Positions 6,603 through 13,575 of a DNA stretch of 18,564 bases are shown piece by piece. How positions within the stretch are numbered: position 1 is the first letter of the stretch; each line of letters opens with the position of its first letter. This stretch comes from Bacteroidales bacterium (GTDB lineage: Bacteria > Bacteroidota > Bacteroidia > Bacteroidales > Bacteroidaceae), in the NCBI GenBank assembly GCA_004554665.1, contig SFKY01000046.1, positions 1 to 18,564 of the forward strand, read 5' to 3'. Under the pieces are notes generated by a model. The model saw only the letters and a program-made list of their open reading frames with translations, made no database searches and was not told the origin of the DNA. The position numbers and the translations under genes were made by a program.

Positions 6603-8186
6603 TTAGAAATGATAGAAGGCGCGTACCTTAAACTTCCGGGTAGCTGTCTCTGTAGAGACAAACATGCCACTGTTTCCTGAGAAAATGTAATCTTCACCGC
6701 TGCTCTTCACGCTACTGCAGTAGGGTACCTCGTTAAAGGTTTTGTACGACGAGGTCCAGTAGGCCACCACGCTCTCGTAATTGGTGTAGTCGGCTACAGA
6801 AATGCTCGTCTTTCCTTCGGCGTCAGATCCCTGTATGGCACTATTGAGGCTGTTGAGGGCATCGGCCTTGTCTTGCTGCAGATACTTCTTGCCGAGATAG
6901 TCGCGCAGGGTGTTGGAGGCCGGAAGTATCCAGCGCTTGTCGATGGCACCCCATGCGTTGGTGATGTCAGAGACCTTGGTACGTGTCCGGTTCTTGTCAT
7001 CGCACCACTTCATGGCGGGGAATTTTTCCAGTGTGGGGTCCACATTCAGGCATCCTATTGTATTGCAGCCCATCTCTGATGGCTGGAAGAATTGGCTGGC
7101 TCCTGTAGCAGGATTGATGCTGGGGTTGCAGGTTTCGTCGTTGGTCCATTCCAGCTCGGCCTCGTCCAGAGACATGATCCATCCATGGCGGCCTTCTTTG
7201 TTGGCATCAAGAGCCAGCACAATGCCTTTCACCCCATTGCGGTCATAGATGTCCAGTTCGTTATACGAGGGGATGGTCTTGTCGAAAGCGAATGCTGCGC
7301 TCTGGGCACGGTATATCTTGCCGGCCTCTATCTTGCCGGTAGAGGTCCTCTCTACAGTGGCCTTGTAGATGTTGTCTCCCACCTCCATTTCTACGGTAGA
7401 GGCGGCCAATGCGGTCTCAAGTGCGCTGGGCCATACTGAGAGATAAGCGGTCAGCGTGTTGTCGCTCACCTCGCCAATCTTGGCATAAAACACGGCTTCT
7501 CCCTTGCCAGCCACATTGTCGTCGTAGGGCAGTGAGGCGCTGTTGGGGTTGCCCCATGATATACCTACGTGATGCATCACATCCTTGGTGGTGATGGTGA
7601 TGGGAGTGCCTACGGGTACAGTCACACCGTCAGGAGCTGTGAATGTGTACTTGATGACAGATGTCTTGGCAGCGAATGTCACATTAGAGACCACCACCGT
7701 CTTGGTATCTGCAGTAATCTCTGTTATAGAGGGGTCTGCCTGGTACACGGTGTACTTGGCTGCAGAGGCCAGTGTACCGTCTTGGCCCTGCAGGTTGAGC
7801 ACCTGGAGATTGGTTCCCTCAAACTCGAAACCATTGCAGAGCAGCATGTGGAACTTCTTAGAACCGGCATTCATGGCATCCACCTGCGCGGAGAATATGG
7901 CCTTGCCGTCTTCCATACCCTTGTAGTCCAGGAAGATGGCACTGCCGTTGGCGTTGCCGCTGGCCCATCTTGGCCATGCTACGATACGGTCGCCCTCCTG
8001 AAACTGTGCCTTCAGCGTGTTGCCTTCGGCTGCGAAACCGAAACGTGTGCTGGCATCGATGTCGGCTTTGACGATAAGCTGGTAAGTCTCTCCGTTACCG
8101 GTGTTGAGGGCAAGGTCTTCATCCGATGAGCAGGATGTAAACAGGGCAGCCAATATGGCTGTGCAGATAATCATAGTCTTTTTCAT
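6603..8186 (-). CDS. Fimbrillin-like lipoprotein with Lcl_C/DUF1566-like C-terminal domain
   Basis: This 527-residue surface lipoprotein has a signal peptide ending in the lipobox LFTSC (Cys19). Residues about 35-300 resemble Bacteroidales fimbrillin-like domains: STRFGF and FQEGDRIVAW near the start, a beta-rich body, and KIEAGKIYRAQ at the end. Residues about 307-527 form a separate domain with HGWIMSLDEAELEW, DPTLEKFPAMKWCDDKN, RWILPASNTLRDYLGKKYL and YWTSSY, closing with VRAFYHF. This pattern resembles Lcl_C/DUF1566 domains of C-type-lectin-like fold. The same domain ends the first gene of this operon (16834-18399). Its start codon has the best ribosome-binding site in the operon, supplied by the final codons of the upstream peptide gene 3 nt away. 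An adhesin or ligand-binding role is inference. Confidence 0.85.
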   Translation of the reverse strand: MKKTMIICTAILAALFTSCSSDEDLALNTGNGETYQLIVKADIDASTRFGFAAEGNTLKAQFQEGDRIVAWPRWASGNANGSAIFLDYKGMEDGKAIFSAQVDAMNAGSKKFHMLLCNGFEFEGTNLQVLNLQGQDGTLASAAKYTVYQADPSITEITADTKTVVVSNVTFAAKTSVIKYTFTAPDGVTVPVGTPITITTKDVMHHVGISWGNPNSASLPYDDNVAGKGEAVFYAKIGEVSDNTLTAYLSVWPSALETALAASTVEMEVGDNIYKATVERTSTGKIEAGKIYRAQSAAFAFDKTIPSYNELDIYDRNGVKGIVLALDANKEGRHGWIMSLDEAELEWTNDETCNPSINPATGASQFFQPSEMGCNTIGCLNVDPTLEKFPAMKWCDDKNRTRTKVSDITNAWGAIDKRWILPASNTLRDYLGKKYLQQDKADALNSLNSAIQGSDAEGKTSISVADYTNYESVVAYWTSSYKTFNEVPYCSSVKSSGEDYIFSGNSGMFVSTETATRKFKVRAFYHF

Positions 8187-8189
8187 GGC

Positions 8190-8384
8190 TTAGTCCTCCC
8201 ATACATTATAACGGTTTTCCTTAGACAGTTCGCCGCCGTCGCCCATATCGAAGTCGTCGGGGTTGACACCGGCATCTACTGATACACAGATCATCTCTTC
8301 TGCATCAAGGCTGATGGCCTTGAGTCGTGGCTGTACATAGGGCATCTTCCCCATGCTTGCCGTCTTCATCTTGTTTGTTCGCAT
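8190..8384 (-). CDS. 64-residue acidic small protein, function unknown
   Basis: This short ORF has no signal peptide or membrane segment. A basic N-terminal part contains PYVQPRLKAISL (15-26). A middle part, EEMICVSVDAG (29-39), carries the only Cys, at 33. The acidic Gly/Asp-rich tail runs from PDDFDMGDGG (42-51) to RYNVWED at the end. Alternative starts at Met6 or Met11 exist. It sits between two fimbrillin-type genes, with a 30-nt gap upstream and a 3-nt gap downstream, and its last codons form the next gene's ribosome-binding site. It reads as a real gene by position and by organised sequence. The YxxP...C.S...G-rich...WED layout reminds me of small unannotated peptides common in Prevotella and Bacteroides, a recollection I cannot verify here. 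It might be a precursor peptide, a chaperone-like partner or a regulatory ORF; I assign none. Confidence 0.65.
   Translation of the reverse strand: MRTNKMKTASMGKMPYVQPRLKAISLDAEEMICVSVDAGVNPDDFDMGDGGELSKENRYNVWED
8193..8198 (-). promoter_or_regulatory. Strong ribosome-binding site inside the end of the 64-residue ORF
   Basis: Read on the minus strand this is GGAGGA, 6 nt before the ATG at 8186. It is formed by the last Trp, Glu and Asp codons of the preceding small ORF, whose TAA falls in the spacer. Such a strong Shine-Dalgarno sequence is unlike the other genes here and implies translational coupling of the two genes. Confidence 0.6.
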
Positions 8385-8414
8385 TGTAATTACTATATTG
8401 GTTAGTGAGAAAAA

Positions 8415-9215
8415 TCATCTTAAAGTTAGTTCGATAGGCTGACAGACTCCCGTCTTCAGGGTCAAGTCCTTGAAATCGAACAGATAGGTGGCTCCGGCGT
8501 GCTCGCACTGGATCTGTCCGGAGAATGTCTGGGCTGGCAGCAAGGCCTGGTAAAGCGTTTTCCCCTGTTCCCCCGTCCTTTCTTCTGAGAGCGTCAGAGT
8601 GGCTTCCCCTCCGGTGGGTGTTACGGTTCCTGTTCCCAGATTCATTGTAGCAGAGGTTCTGGCACCCGTCATCCTTACGACATCGCCCTCTGCGGCACCC
8701 GTTATCCACACATCGATGCGCGAGAGTACATGGTCAAAGGAGAGCAGCACCTCACCCTTGGTCAGTCCCTGGCTATTGACGGCGCGGAGCACATCCGAGC
8801 CTGCGGTCTGCCGTGTAAGGTTGAGGACAATGGAGCAGGGGTCGGTAAGCGACGGGTCGTACGGATAGTATGCATAGAAGTCCATCCGCGTGCCGCTTTG
8901 GCTCCATGTGATACGGTCTGCGACGGTAGCCGGATACCAGTTGCCCTCGGCATCCCGCACCCATTTAGCATTGTTGGCACGTCCGGGGCGTATGGACGGG
9001 AGCGCGGCCGTCTGCTCTATGGAGCGTTCCACCGCAAATATGCCTATAGAGTCGCCCTCTGCAAAGTCGCTTTTGGCCGCTCGGGTAGGGGCAGCCACCC
9101 GGATGTGCACGTCCTCGCAGGGTGCAGCCTGCTCCGTCAGCGAGTTGTTGTCGCAGGCTGCCCACAGCATGGTGGCCACGCAGGCGGTAAACAGTGTTCT
9201 GATACTCATTGTCAT
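8415..9215 (-). CDS. Mfa-like fimbrillin family lipoprotein
   Basis: This 266-residue lipoprotein has a signal peptide ending in LWAAC (Cys21). The mature part carries the standard Mfa_like_1/fimbrillin pattern: APTRAAKSDFAEGDSIGIF (42-60), a Trp-containing strand (ITWSQSG, 102-108), MDFYAYYPYDPS (111-122), then LLSFDHVLSRIDVWI. It ends with a short beta strand (PIELTLR). Proteins of this family are pilus subunits, pilus anchors or tip proteins of type V (Bacteroidales) fimbriae, or stand-alone surface lipoproteins. At 266 residues it is short and has only one domain, unlike the two larger fimbrillin-type genes in this operon. A second in-frame ATG two codons downstream (9209) is an alternative start. 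It lies 18 nt after the TlpA-like gene. Confidence 0.85.
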   Translation of the reverse strand: MTMSIRTLFTACVATMLWAACDNNSLTEQAAPCEDVHIRVAAPTRAAKSDFAEGDSIGIFAVERSIEQTAALPSIRPGRANNAKWVRDAEGNWYPATVADRITWSQSGTRMDFYAYYPYDPSLTDPCSIVLNLTRQTAGSDVLRAVNSQGLTKGEVLLSFDHVLSRIDVWITGAAEGDVVRMTGARTSATMNLGTGTVTPTGGEATLTLSEERTGEQGKTLYQALLPAQTFSGQIQCEHAGATYLFDFKDLTLKTGVCQPIELTLR

Positions 9216-9233
9216 TGGTTATTTTGGGCTGGT

Positions 9234-10634
9234 TTACAATCCCGGCAACTCATCAAACACCTTGACCGTGTTGGCATCCGAAGGACGCGACATGTCGGTA
9301 TTGATGATGTTTCCATCGCGGTCGAGCAGGAAGAATCTGGGGATGCCCGATATCTTGTAATCTCTCACGATGGGAGCGTTGGGTCCTCCGTGCAGCTGGA
9401 TGCCCGTCATCTTGTCGCGCTCCACCATGTCCACCCAGTCTTTGCGTCTTTGGTCTATAGAGATGCTGACAAAGGTGATGTTGCGTCCGTGGTATTTCTT
9501 CTCCAGCTCCTTGAGGTGGGGAATCTCCGCACGGCAGGGAGCGCACCATGTGGCCCACACGTCGATGTACACATACTTGCCCTTGAGAGTAGCCATGTCA
9601 AACTTGTTGCCTTTCACATCCGTATAGGCACCGTCGCCCGTGGAGAAAGCCGTGCCTTTGGCAAATGAGTCCCATTGCTTCATGGCCTTTTTCAGCTCCT
9701 CCCGATAGTCGGCACGCTTCACATACAGGTCATAGTCTGCCTGCAGCTCACCCAGCGAGTTGCTCTCTGTGGATGAGATATAGTTGAGGGCCAGTCCCTG
9801 CACATAGTCTTCGAGGATGGTCGGCGTGCTAAATCTGGAGGTGGCCACGCCTATGCGGGAGCGGAACATCTTCACCCAGTCTATATGGCCGAATATGCCC
9901 CCCAGCATACCGATAGCACTGTTGACAAACTTGCGGTAGGAGTCTTCTTTCCATAGCGTGGCATCGTCTACGAGCTGCATGCGTACATAGTCGTGGATGG
10001 TAGACATATCTTCACCGTGGTCATAAATGAGCCCCAACTGGTTGCCGCCTTTCCAATAATGCTGTACGGGATAGCGGGTGAGCTTCTCCAGCGACCGGTA
10101 GCGGAAGTTGAGTTTTTCGCGTGTCTTGAAGTTTTGGTCAAGATTGTAGCTGTCTATCTTCTTGTCCATGGTCTCGATCAGGTTTTCCATCTCAGCTATA
10201 TAGCTCGACTGGTCCTTGAGGAAGATGCTGTCTGGCAGCAAATCAAGGGTAACCTCATTGAGGTATCGGCAGATGCCGGCCGTCTCGCCCTCAAAACGGA
10301 GATTCAGCCTCATCAGGTTATAGGTGCGTTTTACTTCGTCCTCGGGCAATACCGAGATGCGGAGCGTCTTGCCTGGCTCCATGTAGATGCGGTTGGTGCT
10401 GGTAGAGATGCCCAACTGCAGATAGGCCGGCGCTTCCAGACCGATGCTGAATACCACCCGGTGGTCGGCACCGGCCTGCTCTATGGCCGTGATGCCTTCG
10501 CCCTGCAGGGTAGCCCGCTTGCCCAGGCCAAAATTACCCATGTCGATTTCCAGACGGGTTGGCGTGCCTTGTGCCAGTACAGACAGGACTGCTATCACAG
10601 ACAGGATAGTGGATAGAACGATTTTTTGTTTCAT
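9234..10634 (-). CDS. TlpA-type thioredoxin-fold protein with N-terminal extension
   Basis: This 466-residue exported protein is a likely periplasmic thiol-disulfide oxidoreductase. A signal peptide (1-21) ends at VLAQ with no lipobox Cys. The N-terminal 320 residues are a large extension of the type common in Bacteroidetes TlpA/AhpC-like proteins. It opens with a beta-rich part (residues 22-115) and continues with a long helical region. The C-terminal thioredoxin domain (about 326-466) has WATWCAPC (360-367) with the CxxC pair Cys364/Cys367, and the cis-proline loop GIPRFFLLDRDG (430-441). Both catalytic cysteines are present, so it should be active. It is preceded by a 93-nt gap with an A11 tract. 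In context it may maintain cysteines of the co-encoded surface lipoproteins during export; that is inference. Confidence 0.9.
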   Translation of the reverse strand: MKQKIVLSTILSVIAVLSVLAQGTPTRLEIDMGNFGLGKRATLQGEGITAIEQAGADHRVVFSIGLEAPAYLQLGISTSTNRIYMEPGKTLRISVLPEDEVKRTYNLMRLNLRFEGETAGICRYLNEVTLDLLPDSIFLKDQSSYIAEMENLIETMDKKIDSYNLDQNFKTREKLNFRYRSLEKLTRYPVQHYWKGGNQLGLIYDHGEDMSTIHDYVRMQLVDDATLWKEDSYRKFVNSAIGMLGGIFGHIDWVKMFRSRIGVATSRFSTPTILEDYVQGLALNYISSTESNSLGELQADYDLYVKRADYREELKKAMKQWDSFAKGTAFSTGDGAYTDVKGNKFDMATLKGKYVYIDVWATWCAPCRAEIPHLKELEKKYHGRNITFVSISIDQRRKDWVDMVERDKMTGIQLHGGPNAPIVRDYKISGIPRFFLLDRDGNIINTDMSRPSDANTVKVFDELPGL

Positions 10635-10727
10635 GACTTTGCTGGTTTTTATTGATTTTTTTTTTTGTTATTGTTGTAGAGAGAGCGGGGGCGTGTACTC
10701 GGGTTTCGGCAACACCTCTGCTGCGCA

Positions 10728-12050
10728 TCAGTCTTTTCCCGTAGTGGCAAACCGCGACTTGTACATCCATCTCGACGGACAGCGGTCGAGCACGGTGCGC
10801 AGGCGTCTTACCTGATCCACAGAGACCGAATTCTTGTAGCTGTAGCCATCCATGATGTTGTAGGAGGTGAAATAGAAGTAGTCCTTGTCATCGTCCGTCT
10901 TCTTCGTATTCTTGAAGACACTGAGGCTGGCCAGATAGTAGGGCGTGTCGGGACAATAGTCGGTGTCGTTGTCAAAGAAGTTGGGGAACTTCTCATTGGT
11001 CGACAACTGTGTGACCAGCAACCCGAGGTATCTTCCCATGACAGAGGAAAGCTCGAAAAAATCGTCTGTCTGCATGGGATTGACAAAATAAGACATGCTC
11101 ACAAAGAATCCCACCTCTGTGGGGCTGGTAGGGAAATCTGAGCTCAGTGCCTTGGCGTTGATGCCGGGGATGGGGTTGGTGGTATCGTCTATCACGGTGG
11201 GGGCTGAGACGATGGTCGAGGACCCCTTCTGGTTGTTGATGAGCCAGATATTGAGGAATCGCCTGTAGTCGTAGAGCAATGCTCCGCGATGTTCCATCAC
11301 ATAAGTACGGAAATCCTCATCTTTCTCAAAGGTGACAGACGACGGCACATCGTAAACATGTATGCCCGGATTGTCAAGCTTGAGACCACTGTTGTCATAG
11401 ATGGCCGGGACGAAGCGGATATGGGCGTTCCACCCATTGGGGTCGGTGGTGGCAGCGCCGGAAAAGACCTTGTTCATACGATTGATGTGCTTGTACACCG
11501 TCGACGAGTCTATTTCTATGGTCGGTACGCCAGCCTTGGCGGGCTGCTGCAGGATATGGAAGACTACGGGTATTTCCAGCTCCTCATACTGCTCCGCGGG
11601 CAATGGACGTATCTGCACCTCCATGACATTGCTTTTCAGTTCTCCTGCCTTCAGGTAGAAACGTAGGGTACGGGGTGTGGGATCGTCAGTACGCAGCTCC
11701 ATGTCAGGATATTCCTTTCCAGTCTCGTCGTAGAGTTTGACGAGGCCTTTGGGCAGCTGGCTGGGAGGAATGAGCGAGGTGTCGCGCTTGACGGATGGTA
11801 TATACTCCACCTTGTCGCCCGACGTGGTGGGCGTGTAGCTTGGCAGCTCAAGGATGTTGTAGGCATCTGCATAAAACTTGAGCGTTGCCTTTCCATCCGG
11901 CACAAGCATATAGTGGTCTGCCCGTAACTGGAGCAACTTGATGTTACCGGCATCCACGTCGGTGTCATAGATGAAGTCGTCATCACTGCTGCAGCCCACC
12001 GTAAGGGCTGCAAGACACAGGAGTGATAGTATATGTTTCATTTTTGTCAT
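10728..12050 (-). CDS. Metzincin-like lipoprotein with a destroyed zinc site (pseudoprotease)
   Basis: This 440-residue lipoprotein (LTVGC, Cys20) has the architecture of zinc-dependent metalloproteinase lipoproteins found beside SusC/SusD genes in Bacteroidales (BF0631-like). A beta-rich N-domain is followed by the protease opening LEIPVVFHIL (158-167), then YKHINRMNKVFSG and INNQKGSSTI. Where the family has HExxHxxGxxH, this protein reads SVMGRYLGLLV (336-346): Ser, Val, Arg and Val replace His, Glu, His and His, while GxYLGL is kept. The Met-turn-like NIMD (398-401) and the C-terminal MYKSRFATTGK are also kept. The frame is intact, so this looks like a maintained, non-catalytic homologue. 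I chose ATG 12050 because GGAAAG lies just before it and it begins the signal peptide. ATG 12080, overlapping the SusD stop as ATGA, is an alternative. Confidence 0.8.
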   Translation of the reverse strand: MTKMKHILSLLCLAALTVGCSSDDDFIYDTDVDAGNIKLLQLRADHYMLVPDGKATLKFYADAYNILELPSYTPTTSGDKVEYIPSVKRDTSLIPPSQLPKGLVKLYDETGKEYPDMELRTDDPTPRTLRFYLKAGELKSNVMEVQIRPLPAEQYEELEIPVVFHILQQPAKAGVPTIEIDSSTVYKHINRMNKVFSGAATTDPNGWNAHIRFVPAIYDNSGLKLDNPGIHVYDVPSSVTFEKDEDFRTYVMEHRGALLYDYRRFLNIWLINNQKGSSTIVSAPTVIDDTTNPIPGINAKALSSDFPTSPTEVGFFVSMSYFVNPMQTDDFFELSSVMGRYLGLLVTQLSTNEKFPNFFDNDTDYCPDTPYYLASLSVFKNTKKTDDDKDYFYFTSYNIMDGYSYKNSVSVDQVRRLRTVLDRCPSRWMYKSRFATTGKD

Positions 12051-12076
12051 ATTCTTTCCAAATGCTGTAAGTCTGG

Positions 12077-13555
12077 TCATTCAAAAGTCGTCCACCCAGG
12101 GTTTTGCTCTATGTTGTTGTAATCTATCTCTATGCCGGTAGGTATGGGTAGGGCAAAGCGGTAGTCGTTGGCTTCCAGCGTATAAGTCTCCATGTCTGTC
12201 TGCTTGTCAGAATAGCCTCTTCGGGTGCAGGATATGCCCAGACGCTTCATGTCAAGCCATCGTATGCCGTTCTCAAAGCACAACTCTCTGCGCCTTTCGT
12301 CAAGCACTTCCTGAAGTACGTTGTCTCCTATGGTGCCATCATAGCCTTCGATACGTTTCTCGCGGAAAGCACGGAGCATCTCTGCAGCTTCCACTGTGCG
12401 TCCCATCCTGCATTTTGCCTCACAGTTGATGAGATACATCTCGGCAGTGCGGTATAGGATGGTAAGGTCTCCTATCTCGTCGCTTTCATAGGCAGGCTTA
12501 GCGATGTAGGTCACTTTCAAGTCTTCTTCCTCTCCCTCGGCAAACCAGGCGGCTTTGCGGAGATCGGTGTCGCTATAGAGCGCCCACAGCTCGGCAGACG
12601 GCTGTTGGGCATTGTCTTTCCCCCATATACCGGTATATTGTGCTCCGATGTTGTTGCTGCGTGTCGTGACCAGCCTGACCGCACAGTAAGAGTTGTCTGG
12701 CGATATATCGAAAGCATCTTTTGCGAAGAGGCTCCTCAAGACCGATTTGGATTCCTCTATCTCACTGCCAGACAAGGCCTTGGACGAGTAGTACTCGGCT
12801 CGCTCCCAATCGTCATCCTCCGCAGCTGCGGTAGAGGCTTTGAACAGGTACATATCTGCCAAAAACGAGTACATGAACCGCTTACGGTAAAAGATGTTCC
12901 ACTGCTGGGGAGCAGCGCTGTAAGAAAGTACCTCCTCCACCTCTTTCTCAATAAAATCGTAAAGGGTTGACTGCGGGGAGCGGGGATGCGGTTCTATATC
13001 AGAAGAACTGAGATTGAGGGGCACTCCCAGAGAGTCGTTGTCGAGAGGCGCAAAAAACTGGAGCAGCTTCATCAGGTTCCATGCGCGGATAAGCCTGGCC
13101 TCACCGATGATGGTCTCGCGTTCTTCCACGGTAGGGCTCATTCCTGACAGGTCGTCGATGACAGCATTCATGAACCCGATTGAGCAATAGGCTGCCGACC
13201 ACATAGACGACGACAGATCCAGGCTCTTCCACTTTACGTCTTGGTAATAAGTGGTCATGACCTTGGCGGAAATGTCTTGATGGTTGTTGAAAGCCAGCAT
13301 ATCCATATCATCGCTGTAGATGGCCAGATGGGTGTTGACATCGTTGTAGAAAGGCAGGCTCAGGTTGGAGGCAGAACCGTATGAGAGTATGGGGATACGA
13401 TAGTAGGCGCAGGCACTCCAGTAGCCTACAAGTTCGGATTTTACATCCTCGACCGTTGTGACCACCTTGCTTCCTTTGGGCACAAGGGTGAGAAAGTCCT
13501 TGCAGGAGGAAAGCAGAATGACAGCTGACAATATGAGATAGAAAGTTTTTTTCAT
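12077..13555 (-). CDS. SusD/RagB-family outer membrane lipoprotein
   Basis: This 492-residue lipoprotein is the extracellular lid of a SusCD-type importer, binding substrate over the SusC barrel. The lipobox is LLSSC (Cys18), followed by KDFLTLVPKGS, the typical SusD start. TPR-like helical segments contain ERETIIGEARLIRAWNLMKL and ERAEYYSSKALSG. The C-terminal SusD_RagB region has VLDERRRELCFENGIRWLDM and DYRFALPIPTGIEIDYNNIE, ending NPGW. The length is typical of the family (450-550). It is 20 nt downstream of the SusC gene and overlaps or nearly touches the metzincin-like gene, so the three are very likely cotranscribed. The ligand cannot be read from the sequence. The absence of carbohydrate enzymes nearby points towards peptide or protein ligands, as for RagB. 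Confidence 0.95.
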   Translation of the reverse strand: MKKTFYLILSAVILLSSCKDFLTLVPKGSKVVTTVEDVKSELVGYWSACAYYRIPILSYGSASNLSLPFYNDVNTHLAIYSDDMDMLAFNNHQDISAKVMTTYYQDVKWKSLDLSSSMWSAAYCSIGFMNAVIDDLSGMSPTVEERETIIGEARLIRAWNLMKLLQFFAPLDNDSLGVPLNLSSSDIEPHPRSPQSTLYDFIEKEVEEVLSYSAAPQQWNIFYRKRFMYSFLADMYLFKASTAAAEDDDWERAEYYSSKALSGSEIEESKSVLRSLFAKDAFDISPDNSYCAVRLVTTRSNNIGAQYTGIWGKDNAQQPSAELWALYSDTDLRKAAWFAEGEEEDLKVTYIAKPAYESDEIGDLTILYRTAEMYLINCEAKCRMGRTVEAAEMLRAFREKRIEGYDGTIGDNVLQEVLDERRRELCFENGIRWLDMKRLGISCTRRGYSDKQTDMETYTLEANDYRFALPIPTGIEIDYNNIEQNPGWTTFE

Positions 13556-13575
13556 TGTGATGTATGTGTTGGATG

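Noticed and set aside
10728..12050. Sequencing error or frameshift as the cause of the missing zinc site
   Set aside because: The reading frame and recognisable family residues continue on both sides of and within the motif (GxYLGL), so the changes are individual substitutions, not a frame slip.
12051..12080. Upstream ATG at 12080 for the metzincin-like lipoprotein
   Set aside because: It forms an ATGA overlap with the SusD stop, but it would put ten extra residues before a normal signal peptide. The ATG at 12050 has GGAAAG just upstream. It is kept only as an alternative.
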